From Lachnospiraceae bacterium (GTDB lineage Bacteria; Bacillota; Clostridia; Lachnospirales; Lachnospiraceae), in NCBI GenBank assembly GCA_023663945.1, contig JAMPGL010000009.1:22783-86782 (forward strand): a stretch of DNA of 64,000 nt. Direction: 5' to 3'. The notes under the pieces were generated by a model. The model had not been told where the DNA came from and did not search any database. It saw only the letters and a list, made by a program, of their open reading frames with translations. This document shows, in pieces, positions 53,733 to 61,962 of this stretch. The translations under genes were made by a program, and so were the position numbers. The number at the start of each line of letters is the position of its first letter. Within the stretch, counting starts at the first letter, position 1.

Positions 53733-54887
53733 ATGGATTTTATGTTAACCAAACAACATGAAATGGCAAGAACTCTTTTCAAAGAGTTTGCAGAAAAAGA
53801 AGTAAAGCCTTTGGCGCAGGAAGTCGATGAGACAGAAGTTTTCCCCAGAGGAACCGTTGAAAAGATGGCAAAAGCCGGTTTCCTTGGAATCCCTGTTCCG
53901 AAGGAGTACGGCGGACAGGGCTGCGATCCGTTAACCTATGCAATGTGCGTAGAGGAGCTTTCCAAGGTCTGCGGTACAACAGGCGTTATCGTTTCAGCGC
54001 ATACATCACTCTGCTGCGATCCGATTATGACATACGGAACAGAAGAGCAGAAGCAGAAATACTTAGTACCCCTTGCAAAAGGCGAGAAGCTGGGCGCATT
54101 CGGTTTAACAGAACCCGGTGCAGGTACGGACGCACAGGGACAGCAGACCAAGGCTGTTTTGGATGGAGACGAGTGGGTGCTTAACGGCTCCAAGATCTTT
54201 ATCACAAACGGTAAGGAAGCTGACGTTTATGTAATCTTTGCAGTTACCAGCGTTGTAACGGATGCAAAGGGCAGAAACAAAAAGATGATCTCCGCATTTA
54301 TCGTTGAAAAGGGAACGCCCGGCTTTACCTTTGGTACAAAGGAAAAGAAGATGGGTATCCGCGGTTCCTCTACTTATGAGCTGATCTTTACAGACTGCCG
54401 TATCCCGAAGGAAAACCTCCTTGGACAGGAAGGCAAGGGCTTCGGTATCGCTATGCACACCCTTGACGGCGGTCGTATCGGTATCGCTGCGCAGGCTCTC
54501 GGCATTGCGGAGGGCGCTTTGGACAGGACGATCGAGTATGTAAAAGAGAGAAAGCAGTTCGGCAGGGCAATCGGCGCATTCCAGAATACCCAGTTCCAGA
54601 TTGCAGATATGGCAACCAAGGTTCAGGCGGCGCAGTTTATGGTATACCGTGCGGCAATGGCTAAGGCTACCCAGAAGGTTTACTCCGTAGAGGCGGCAAT
54701 GGCTAAGCTGTATGCGGCAGAGGTTGCAATGGAAGTGACAACCAAGGCAGTTCAGCTCCACGGCGGATACGGCTATATCAGAGAGTACGACGTAGAGCGC
54801 ATGATGAGAGATGCCAAGATTACCGAAATCTACGAAGGAACAAGCGAAGTTCAGAGAATGGTCATTTCCGGGGCTCTGCTTAAGTAA
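53733..54887 (+). CDS. bcd: Butyryl-CoA dehydrogenase
   Basis: A 384-residue acyl-CoA dehydrogenase with the FAD/substrate regions [14 protein letters not shown] and [10 protein letters not shown], and the catalytic Glu in [15 protein letters not shown]. In butyrate-forming Clostridia it reduces crotonyl-CoA to butyryl-CoA in complex with EtfAB, coupling this to ferredoxin reduction by electron bifurcation. The etfB and etfA genes follow. TGGAGGAAG is the ribosome-binding site. Confidence 0.95.
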   Translation: MDFMLTKQHEMARTLFKEFAEKEVKPLAQEVDETEVFPRGTVEKMAKAGFLGIPVPKEYGGQGCDPLTYAMCVEELSKVCGTTGVIVSAHTSLCCDPIMTYGTEEQKQKYLVPLAKGEKLGAFGLTEPGAGTDAQGQQTKAVLDGDEWVLNGSKIFITNGKEADVYVIFAVTSVVTDAKGRNKKMISAFIVEKGTPGFTFGTKEKKMGIRGSSTYELIFTDCRIPKENLLGQEGKGFGIAMHTLDGGRIGIAAQALGIAEGALDRTIEYVKERKQFGRAIGAFQNTQFQIADMATKVQAAQFMVYRAAMAKATQKVYSVEAAMAKLYAAEVAMEVTTKAVQLHGGYGYIREYDVERMMRDAKITEIYEGTSEVQRMVISGALLK

Positions 54888-54957
54888 GACGGCTTGGAAT
54901 TTGGATGGAACAGATGCCATGCTTGCATGGGCAGATGTGACAGCCAAATTTCAAAGA

Positions 54958-54977
54958 GCGGTGCAACGCTGCACCGC
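54958..54977 (+). repeat. Hairpin in the bcd-etfB gap
   Basis: GCGGTGCA and TGCACCGC pair around ACGC. A second smaller hairpin (GAAAACAT/ATGTTTTC) follows at about 54984-55002, just before the repeated small frame at 54990. Confidence 0.6.
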
Positions 54978-54989
54978 GAACGAGAAAAC

Positions 54990-55106
54990 ATGAAATGTTT
55001 TCGAGTGCCGGATTACGGCATGACAGTGCCGGATTACGGTATGGAAATACCGGATTACGGCATGGAAGATGCCGGCTTACCCAACGAACCGGCAGCAGAA
55101 AATTAA
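54990..55106 (+). CDS. Possible 38-codon frame with VPDYGM heptad repeats in the etfB leader
   Basis: From the ATG at 54990 the frame reads MKCFR, then three units of the type VPDYGMT/E encoded by 21-base repeats, then a diverged fourth and a stop. The only upstream ribosome-binding sequence is weak (ACGAGAA). It could be a translated leader peptide or just a DNA repeat in a spacer; translation is not shown. Confidence 0.35.
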   Translation: MKCFRVPDYGMTVPDYGMEIPDYGMEDAGLPNEPAAEN

Positions 55107-55133
55107 CAGATAATAAATAAGGAGAGAAATACA

Positions 55134-55916
55134 ATGAAAATTGTTGTTTGTGTGAAACAGGTACCTGACACCAAGGGCGGCGTTAAGTTTAATCCCGACG
55201 GAACCCTTGACAGAGGTGCAATGCTTACAATCATGAATCCTGATGACAAAGCAGGTCTTGAAGCAGCTCTTAGATTAAAAGATCAGTACGGAGCAGAAGT
55301 TACCGTAGTAACCATGGGTCTTCCCAAGGCGGAAGAGGTTCTGCGTGAAGCAATGGCTATGGGCGCTGACAAGGGAATCCTTGTAACAGACAGAGTGCTT
55401 GGCGGTGCAGATACATGGGCAACCTCCCAGACATTAGCAGGGGCTATCCGCAACTTGGAGTATGACCTGATCATCACAGGACGTCAGGCAATCGACGGCG
55501 ATACCGCACAGGTCGGGCCTCAGATTTCCGAGCATCTTGGAATCCCGGTAATTTCTTATGCACAGAATATTAAGATTGACGGCGACAGCGTGATCGTTGA
55601 GCGTCAGTATGATGACAGATACCACGTATTAAAAGCAAAAATGCCCTGTCTGATCACAGCGCTTGCTGAATTAAATGAGCCTCGTTATATGACTCCCGGC
55701 GGAATCTTTGATGCGTACAATGCAGAGATCACCGTATGGGGAAGGGCTAATCTGGTTGATGTAGAAGACTCCAATTTAGGGCTTAAAGGGTCGCCTACCC
55801 AGATCGCAAAGGCTTCCGATAAGGTAAGAAAGGGTGCAGGCGAAAAGGTTAACCTTGACCCCGCCGAATCCGTAAATTACATTATCGATAAGTTAAAAGT
55901 AAAACACGTCATCTAA
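55134..55916 (+). CDS. etfB: Electron transfer flavoprotein, beta subunit
   Basis: A 260-residue EtfB starting MKIVVCVKQVPDTKGGVKFNPDGTLDR. It has the nucleotide-binding and family regions ADTWATSQTLAGAI and LIITGRQAIDGDTAQVGPQ. With EtfA it passes electrons from NADH to Bcd and, in bifurcating systems, to ferredoxin. AAGGAGAGAAA is the ribosome-binding site. A 246-base gap with repeats separates it from bcd; etfA follows after 24 bases. Confidence 0.95.
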   Translation: MKIVVCVKQVPDTKGGVKFNPDGTLDRGAMLTIMNPDDKAGLEAALRLKDQYGAEVTVVTMGLPKAEEVLREAMAMGADKGILVTDRVLGGADTWATSQTLAGAIRNLEYDLIITGRQAIDGDTAQVGPQISEHLGIPVISYAQNIKIDGDSVIVERQYDDRYHVLKAKMPCLITALAELNEPRYMTPGGIFDAYNAEITVWGRANLVDVEDSNLGLKGSPTQIAKASDKVRKGAGEKVNLDPAESVNYIIDKLKVKHVI

Positions 55917-55940
55917 TAAAGATATTAATGGAGGTTCAAA

Positions 55941-56984
55941 ATGAATATTCAAGATTATAAGGGCGTATTTGTCTTCGCTCAGCAGGTTGATAATGAGCTT
56001 AGCGGGATTGCTTTGGAATTAGTCGGAAAAGGCAAAGACCTCGCTAAGGATTTAGACACAGAAGTAACGGCAGTACTGGTTGGCTCAGGCGTTGGCGCTT
56101 TGGCAGATACGCTTGGGGAATACGGCGCTGACAAGGTTATCATTGTTGATGACCCGGAATTAAAAGAATACAGAACAGAGCCTTATGCGCATGCGCTGGC
56201 ATCTGTGATTAACGAGTTTAAGCCTGAGATTTTCTTAGTGGGCGCTACGGCAATCGGACGTGATTTAGGTCCCCGCGTGTCTGCAAGAATCCACACAGGT
56301 CTGACCGCAGACTGTACACAGCTTGATATTGGTGATTTCCCGATTAACCCAATCCCCGGCAAAGAGCAGCTTCACAACCAGCTCCTCATGACCCGTCCGG
56401 CTTTTGGCGGAAACACTATCGCAACAATCGCCTGCCCGGAGTTCCGTCCTCAGATGGCAACCGTCCGTCCCGGCGTTATGCAGAAAGCGCCTAAGGAAGC
56501 AGGCAGAAAAGCAGAGATCATCAACTATAATCCCGGCTTTACGCCCAATGACAAATATGTTGAAATCTTAGAGGTTGTAAAGGCAGTTTCAGACGTAGCA
56601 GATATTATGGATGCCAAAATCTTAGTATCCGGCGGACGCGGCGTGGGAAGCCCGGAGAACTTTAAGATTCTGGAAGAACTGGCAGAGGTGATCGGCGGTA
56701 CCGTGAGCTGTTCCCGTGCAGTGGTAGACGCAGGCTGGAAGCCCAAAGATTTACAGGTAGGACAGACCGGTAAGACCGTCCGCCCCAATGTATACTTTGC
56801 AATCGGCATCTCCGGTGCAATCCAGCACGTAGCAGGTATGGAAGAGGCTGACATCATTATTGCAATCAATAAGGATGAGACAGCACCTATCTTTGAAGTA
56901 GCTGATTACGGAATCGTCGGCGACCTGAATAAGATTGTTCCGGCACTGACAGAGAGATTGAAAGTGGAATTAGCTGAGAAATAA
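55941..56984 (+). CDS. etfA: Electron transfer flavoprotein, alpha subunit
   Basis: The 347-residue EtfA has its C-terminal FAD-binding domain clearly visible: SGGRGVGSPENFKIL, then QVGQTGKTVRPNVYFAIGISGAIQH and INKDETAPIFEVADYGIVGD. It is the last gene of the butyryl-CoA operon. A ribosome-binding site AATGGAGG precedes it. A terminator follows about 22 bases after the stop. Confidence 0.95.
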   Translation: MNIQDYKGVFVFAQQVDNELSGIALELVGKGKDLAKDLDTEVTAVLVGSGVGALADTLGEYGADKVIIVDDPELKEYRTEPYAHALASVINEFKPEIFLVGATAIGRDLGPRVSARIHTGLTADCTQLDIGDFPINPIPGKEQLHNQLLMTRPAFGGNTIATIACPEFRPQMATVRPGVMQKAPKEAGRKAEIINYNPGFTPNDKYVEILEVVKAVSDVADIMDAKILVSGGRGVGSPENFKILEELAEVIGGTVSCSRAVVDAGWKPKDLQVGQTGKTVRPNVYFAIGISGAIQHVAGMEEADIIIAINKDETAPIFEVADYGIVGDLNKIVPALTERLKVELAEK

Positions 56985-57005
56985 GAGAAGCAATAGTTCA
57001 TGTAA

Positions 57006-57036
57006 GCCCGGCAGAGGTAATCCTTTGCCGGGTTTT
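57006..57036 (+). terminator. Terminator of the butyryl-CoA operon
   Basis: GCCCGGCA and TGCCGGG form the main stem, extended by AGAGG/CCTTT pairing, then TTTT. Confidence 0.85.
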
Positions 57037-57091
57037 GTGATTCTGCCGTCAGGTGATTGAGAAATGATTTCGCTGCATTAGTAGAAAAAAT

Positions 57092-57195
57092 TGGAATATG
57101 AAATTGACGAGAACTCAGAAAAATTAGTGAAATCATAAAGAACATATGTTATACTGGTTTAAAGTAACAAAAATAACAGTATTTTATATGACAGA
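57092..57195 (+). repeat. 104-bp direct repeat, copy A1
   Basis: Identical to 59572-59675 except for one base (57170, A instead of C). It contains a TATACT -10 box near 57150 and ends inside the MNT-type gene, so it looks like the upstream region of an MNT-HEPN operon. Confidence 0.93.
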
Positions 57196-57426
57196 GGGGA
57201 TTTTGATGCCGAATCAGATATCGATGTTATGATTATTATGAATTGCAACAAGGAGAAAGTTTGCAGTTATAGAAAACAGATCAGCAGAGTTGCCAGCCGG
57301 ATTGGATTGGAGAATGATATAGAAGTATCGCTGCTTTTGCGCGACAGGGATACCTTTGAACAGGGGGAGGATGTTTTGCCGTTTTATAAAAATATCCAGA
57401 GGGAAGGAATTGCCTTGTATGGATAA
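57181..57426 (+). pseudogene. Degenerate MNT-type nucleotidyltransferase (antitoxin) gene
   Basis: The frame reads ILYDRGDFDAESDIDVMIIMNC and continues 65 more residues to a stop at 57426. MNT antitoxins have ILYGSYARGDFDAESDIDV here; the Gly-Ser part of the catalytic GSxxxGD motif is missing, and stops lie upstream in frame. The remaining body is intact and its end overlaps the HEPN start by eight bases, as in working MNT-HEPN operons. This module appears inactive. Confidence 0.75.
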
Positions 57427-57627
57427 AAGACAACAGGAATTATCAGATTATCGGTTGGAACAGGCAGAGATGTATATATAAAGACAGGTATTTTTAATAC
57501 AGAATTATCGAATATATTAAGAGAAGCATTTGACATACGAAATGATAGTGACTATGACGATTATTATATTTTGTCAAAAGATGATATAGAGAAGCAAATT
57601 GAAAATGCAGAAAAATTTTATCATTAG
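57419..57627 (+). pseudogene. HEPN-domain toxin gene with internal deletion
   Basis: The start (MDKRQQELSDYRLEQAE) is followed after 20 codons by a stop. From 57481 the C-terminal part continues in another frame (KTGIFNTELSNILREAF, then RNDSDYDDYYILSKDD) to a stop at 57627. About 50 residues of the middle are missing compared with the second copy at 61329. The junction lies in a short TATA microhomology. Confidence 0.8.
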
Positions 57628-57749
57628 ACCGAAAGATACGTTAGAGGAAAAAGGACGAATGAGGATACATTTTAAGTACCAGAAATTTTAGGCAGATGCT
57701 ATGACTGGCGGGATAGGTAAAATAGAGAGTGAAGAAACAGAGGAATGTA

Positions 57750-58715
57750 ATGAATAAGCTGGATATTATTGAAATGCACAGGAATTGCCTAGACTTTCTT
57801 TTAAAATGGCAGTTAGAGCATGAAAAGTTTTATTTTGTGCCAAGAAAGAAAAATAATAGTGGCAGGCTTGATAAAGGCATGTACTTTCGTGGTAATGATG
57901 ACTATATTGTGCTTACGTTCTGGAATATGTCCGACAAGGTTGACCAGATTTATTTGATTAACTGGGATTGCAATACGTCAGGAGAAGTATCTATTACCTT
58001 GTGTTGTCGGAACGACCCTAAGAAGCTGCCTTATATTCTTGCTATTAAAGATATGATAGAGGACACAGGCAAGAAGTTTGAGGAATTTTCGCCAAGTACA
58101 AATAAATGGAAATGGTATTATCCGTCAGACATGAGTTATATTGAAACTCTGGAAGATTTTGTCACGCATGAAAAACCCATGATTGATAAATACCTGCTTG
58201 CGCATCCAGAAAGCGGCATCCCATTAGCTGATGTAGAGATTGATAACAAGTATGTAAAAACGCTGCCAGGCTGTTATGACCATGTTGCAGATATTTTAAT
58301 ACAGAAGAAAACAGGGGTTGTGGAGGCAGTCAAGGCAGAATACATAATGACACTGAAGCACAACGAGCTATCAAATAAAATGGTTAAATATCTGAGAAGC
58401 AAAGGATACAAAGAAGTTGCAACAGATAAAGATTTTGTTGATATACAGGCGGTAGACTCACAGGGGAATAAAGTATATTTTGAATTAAAGACGGCGGACA
58501 GCGTAAGACTGGCAATAAGACAGGCGTTAGGTCAGCTTTTGGAATATAATCATTATCCTAATAAAAAGAATGCTGATAAACTTATCATCGTGACAGAGTT
58601 AGAAGCGACTCAGGAAGATATGCAATATCTGATAGGAATGCGAAGCAGGTATAATATTCCTGTATACTATCAGCAGTTTGATATGGATAAAAAATCTTTA
58701 TCAAAAGAATATTGA
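57750..58715 (+). CDS. PD-(D/E)XK nuclease-like protein, possible defence gene
   Basis: The 321-residue protein has an unrecognised N-terminal part (about 1-200). Its C-terminal domain has the PD-(D/E)XK pattern: a lysine-rich helix, then FVDIQAVDSQGNKVYFELKTAD, then IRQALGQLLEYNHY, which supplies the QxxxY helix of RecB-like nucleases. AGAGGAA supports the ATG at 57750 over the GTG at 57729. It lies among toxin-antitoxin remnants, which suggests a defence or mobile origin. No partner gene is clear. Confidence 0.7.
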   Translation: MNKLDIIEMHRNCLDFLLKWQLEHEKFYFVPRKKNNSGRLDKGMYFRGNDDYIVLTFWNMSDKVDQIYLINWDCNTSGEVSITLCCRNDPKKLPYILAIKDMIEDTGKKFEEFSPSTNKWKWYYPSDMSYIETLEDFVTHEKPMIDKYLLAHPESGIPLADVEIDNKYVKTLPGCYDHVADILIQKKTGVVEAVKAEYIMTLKHNELSNKMVKYLRSKGYKEVATDKDFVDIQAVDSQGNKVYFELKTADSVRLAIRQALGQLLEYNHYPNKKNADKLIIVTELEATQEDMQYLIGMRSRYNIPVYYQQFDMDKKSLSKEY

Positions 58716-58833
58716 TGCAGATTCATTTATATGTAATTCGCCGTGTATTTCTTGTATTGATTTGTGCTGCATTTGTTTTGTCAGATAAGGTATACACGGC
58801 TTAAATCATGCTTATTAAGTTTGAATAATTAGT

Positions 58834-58935
58834 TCACTTTATGAGAATCCGGACTGTTCTTTTTTCTGCCATAATTTTTTGTTCATCCCACCGGGATAAA
58901 ATATAGTCCTGCTCTTCTTTTAAATGGGATTCCGC
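58834..58935 (-). pseudogene. In-frame coding-like extension beyond the PH-like gene stop
   Basis: Directly after the TAG of the neighbouring gene the same frame stays open for 33 codons. It reads AESHLKEEQDYILSRWDEQK and then KIMAEKRTVRILIK before TGA. The charged, helix-like content looks like former coding sequence, so the TAG may be a recent nonsense change. Confidence 0.4.
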
Positions 58936-59412
58936 CTAGCTGTTGTTTCTCTTTCCGGTTTTAAAGAGACGGGATGCCAGAGAAGATGACGGAACAACAG
59001 GGATATTTTGTGATTCCAGATAGGAAAGCGCGGCACAGCTCCCCGCCATATTCAGCTCAAAGCAGGCAAGACGTTTCCCTTCCGGAGAGCGGAGCTTGAC
59101 GGAGGTCATAGCATCAAGCGTGATAACCTGAACATCACTGACAGAAAAGGTTCTGGCGGAACCAAAGGCAGGCGTATAGGAAATCTGAGTGCCGTTAATA
59201 ATCAGTCTGCGCCGAAAATAGGACACAATCAGGTAAATGCCCGGAAACGAGACACTTCCGAAGAGCAGGGTGAAAAGAAGTGCAACCCCAAAATCAGCGC
59301 AATACCAAACTGCATAAATCATACTCAGCGCATAAAGACCAAGAAAGAAAATAGTATATGGGAGACCGATAAATAAGACGATTTTGGGTTCTTTGACCGT
59401 GTATTCATTCAT
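58936..59412 (-). CDS. Membrane protein with PH-like domain, DUF6560-like
   Basis: A 158-residue protein with two transmembrane helices (about 12-30 and 35-55). A small domain follows, starting RRLIINGTQISYTPAFGSARTFSVSDVQVI, in the pattern of bacterial PH-like domains. AAAGGAAA precedes the ATG at 59412. An open frame extends upstream into the 104-bp repeat but has no ribosome-binding site. It is the only reverse-strand gene between the two repeat copies. A TATACT box on this strand near 59455 may be its promoter. Confidence 0.65.
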   Translation of the reverse strand: MNEYTVKEPKIVLFIGLPYTIFFLGLYALSMIYAVWYCADFGVALLFTLLFGSVSFPGIYLIVSYFRRRLIINGTQISYTPAFGSARTFSVSDVQVITLDAMTSVKLRSPEGKRLACFELNMAGSCAALSYLESQNIPVVPSSSLASRLFKTGKRNNS

Positions 59413-59571
59413 AGGATAATTTCCTTTCGCTCGAGTGGAAATGACTAAGGCAAGTATATCATAGATTTTGGATAGGTAAAATAGAAAGTGGAATGAGTAA
59501 AAACGAATGCATAAAAGGAAAGAGAAGAGGATTTTCTTTGCAAAAAGGATTCGCTGTATTATGTAAAAAAA

Positions 59572-59675
59572 TGGAATATGAAATTGACGAGAACTCAGAA
59601 AAATTAGTGAAATCATAAAGAACATATGTTATACTGGTTTAAAGTAACCAAAATAACAGTATTTTATATGACAGA
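59572..59675 (+). repeat. 104-bp direct repeat, copy A2
   Basis: Second copy of the element at 57092-57195, one base different. Similarity also extends weakly about 25 bases upstream. Here it precedes the Schlafen-type gene instead of an MNT gene. Confidence 0.93.
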
Positions 59676-59759
59676 TGCAGAATTTTGAAATGGTATATAT
59701 ATCCTTTTGTGCTGTGAGATGTGTACAGCATGGAAAATAAAGTAGAGGAGGTCGGACGG

Positions 59760-61328
59760 ATGTGGATAGAAGAAATTATTCGTGATGAATCCCCAAATAT
59801 TGAGTTCAAATTGTCGTTACCGAAAGATTCTGAGAAATATGTAAAAACAATTATAGCTTTTGCGAACACGCAAGGCGGGCAGTTGATTGTTGGTGTTGAT
59901 GATAAGACTAGGGAGATTAAGGGCGTGGCGGAGGATATTCTTTTTAGGACAATGGACAGCATCTCAAATGCGGTGTCAGATTCCTGCGAACCACAGATTG
60001 TCCCATCCATTGAGCCTTACACGATTGATGGAAAGACTATCATTATTGTGACAGTCGTACCGGAACCACATAGACCGTATTATTTGAAATCCAAAGGCAA
60101 AGAGCGTGGTACTTACATTCGCGTGGCAGCTACATCGCGTATTGCTGATCAGGATAAAATCAGAGAGTTGGAGTTGGAAGGTGAAAGGATTTCGTGGGAT
60201 GAATTGAACTGTGTCGGATACAGAGTCACGGAAAATGCCATCAAACAGCTTTGCCGTGATATAAATAAGTATCGAAAAGAAATGCAGGAACGCAGAGAGT
60301 TATTTGCAAAATTGCCCATTGTCACAAGGGTAAATCTTGAGAACTGGCACATATTGAAAAAAATGGGAGAAGGATACCTTGCATCTAATGCATTTGCGCT
60401 TTTGACAGGAGAACATTTTCGGTATTCAAAAACGCAGTGTGCTGTTTTTGCAGGAACGGAGAGGGGAGAATTTATTGATAAGCAGGATTACACAGGTCCG
60501 TTATATGAACAGATTGAAAAAGCATATGCTTTTGTTCTTAGAAATATCAGAAAATCAGCAAAAGTGGATGGATTAATCCGCAGGGAAAGTTATGAGCTGC
60601 CATTAAGAGCAGTACGTGAGATGATTGTCAACGCCCATTGTCATCGTAATTTTATGGATGAATCCTGTGTTCAGGTGGCATTATATGAAGACCGGCTGGA
60701 AGTAACATCACCGGGCGGGCTTTGCCATGGGCTGACGCTGGCTGAAGCGTTGAGCGGCCGCTCTCGCCAGCGAAATCGGGCTGTGGCAGAAGTATTTAGC
60801 CAGATGGGGCTTATTGAAGCATGGGGCAATGGGCTCAGAAGTATCTGTGCGGACGCAGAGGAATACGAACTTCCGAAGCCGGAGTTCATTGAGATGCCGG
60901 AGACATTCAGGGTGAATTTGTATCGTAAGCCATTGCCGATGACAGATAAGCCAAATGACGGTGAGCCATCGGCGGAACATTGGCAGAATGTCGGCGAATC
61001 ATTAGCAGAATATAGGCTGAACATCGATGAAGCATCGGTGAAACATCGGCAGAACATCGGTGGAGCATCGGTGGAACATCGGCGGAACATCGGTGGAGCA
61101 TCGGTGGAACATCGGCGGAACATCGGTGATACTCAATTGAATGACACACAGCGCAAGATAGTAGAATATCTATTGGAGGATAATACTCTGACTGGCGCAG
61201 CATTGGCAGAAAAAATTGGGATTTCCAAGAGAAATATTGAAAATAATATCAAAAAGTTGAAAGATATGGGTATGCTGGTGCGTCACGGTTTTCCCAAGGG
61301 CGGATATTGGGAAGTCAAGGAAAAATAA
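59760..61328 (+). CDS. Schlafen/AlbA-type ATP-binding protein with tandem repeats and C-terminal winged helix
   Basis: The 522-residue protein has an AlbA_2 (Schlafen-type) N-terminal domain, with ESPNIEFKLSLP and IAFANTQGGQLIVGVDD. A helical and ATPase-like middle part follows (LRAVREMIVNAHCHRNF, VTSPGGL, EAWGNGLRSI), as in many bacterial 'ATP-dependent DNA helicase RecG-like' proteins. Three 33-base repeat units (NIGGASVEHRR) at about 421-453 come next. Last is a winged helix (LTGAALAEKIGISKRNIENNIKKLKDMG). GAGGAGG at 59745 supports the ATG at 59760; the frame is open to 59721. The family is regulatory or defensive. Confidence 0.82.
   Translation: MWIEEIIRDESPNIEFKLSLPKDSEKYVKTIIAFANTQGGQLIVGVDDKTREIKGVAEDILFRTMDSISNAVSDSCEPQIVPSIEPYTIDGKTIIIVTVVPEPHRPYYLKSKGKERGTYIRVAATSRIADQDKIRELELEGERISWDELNCVGYRVTENAIKQLCRDINKYRKEMQERRELFAKLPIVTRVNLENWHILKKMGEGYLASNAFALLTGEHFRYSKTQCAVFAGTERGEFIDKQDYTGPLYEQIEKAYAFVLRNIRKSAKVDGLIRRESYELPLRAVREMIVNAHCHRNFMDESCVQVALYEDRLEVTSPGGLCHGLTLAEALSGRSRQRNRAVAEVFSQMGLIEAWGNGLRSICADAEEYELPKPEFIEMPETFRVNLYRKPLPMTDKPNDGEPSAEHWQNVGESLAEYRLNIDEASVKHRQNIGGASVEHRRNIGGASVEHRRNIGDTQLNDTQRKIVEYLLEDNTLTGAALAEKIGISKRNIENNIKKLKDMGMLVRHGFPKGGYWEVKEK
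61020..61118 (+). repeat. 33-bp tandem repeat in the Schlafen-type gene
   Basis: Three units (61020-61052, 61053-61085, 61086-61118); the last two are identical. Each codes for 11 residues of the type NIGGASVEHRR in the linker before the winged helix. Confidence 0.9.
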
Positions 61329-61613
61329 GGCGATGGAGGATCGGCAGAGAGATGTATAAAATCTGCAAAAATATTAGAGGCAGATAATGACTATAAGGGG
61401 GTGGCTAACTGCTCTTATTATGCGATTTTTCATTGTATGAGAAGTGTGTCGGCATTAGAGGGTGTAGATTTCTCGAAATATTCAGGGGTGTTTTCATGCT
61501 TTCGTAAACAATATATAAAGACAGGTATTTTTAATACAGAATTATCGAATATATTGAGAGAAGCATTTGACATACAAAATGATAGTGACTACGACGATTA
61601 TAATATTTCGTCA
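61329..61613 (+). pseudogene. HEPN-domain toxin remnant lacking both ends (second copy)
   Basis: Directly after, and in frame with, the Schlafen-gene stop the sequence reads AERCIKSAKILEADNDYKGV, then ANCSYYAIFHCMRSV and on through KTGIFNTELSNILREAF to SDYDDYNIS. This is the core of an HEPN protein. The first 15 or so residues and the last 20 are missing; those parts survive in the copy at 57419. DNA identity with that copy is high between 61519 and 61605. Confidence 0.8.
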
Positions 61614-61765
61614 TATCTACTTATTAGAATTTCACGTCCGCATCAAATAAGAAATTTCAGCTTAGGTACAAAATCAAGTATCAAACAAAAGAAAAATCAA
61701 ATTTTCATACCATATATTGTATTGTGCACTTTTTTATTCGAGACTTTTTTCTTTAAAATTTCTAC

Positions 61766-61794
61766 ATGACAAACATCTTTTTCCGTGCTATACT
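61766..61794 (+). promoter_or_regulatory. Promoter of the Rpn-family gene
   Basis: ATGACA at 61766-61771, a 17-base spacer and TATACT at 61789-61794. The leader of about 160 bases to 61963 has a CCGT/ACGG hairpin near 61835. The stretch 61614-61765 has no supported gene. Confidence 0.65.
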
Positions 61795-61962
61795 CCTTTC
61801 AAAGCAGAAATTTCAATATTCTATAATAGTTCTTGCCGTTTTAACAAAGACGGTGTTGTCAGCCCGGAGGGCGTCAGACGAAATCATGCTTTTATTTCAA
61901 TTAATCACGAATAGAGCAGAAGTTTCGTGCCGGACGCATGTATCTTCTGCACGGGAGGTACT

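Noticed and set aside
56906-57145. Reverse-strand frame sharing its start with the one at 59625
   Set aside because: The shared part is only the antisense of the 104-bp repeat; no ribosome-binding site is present and it overlaps etfA.
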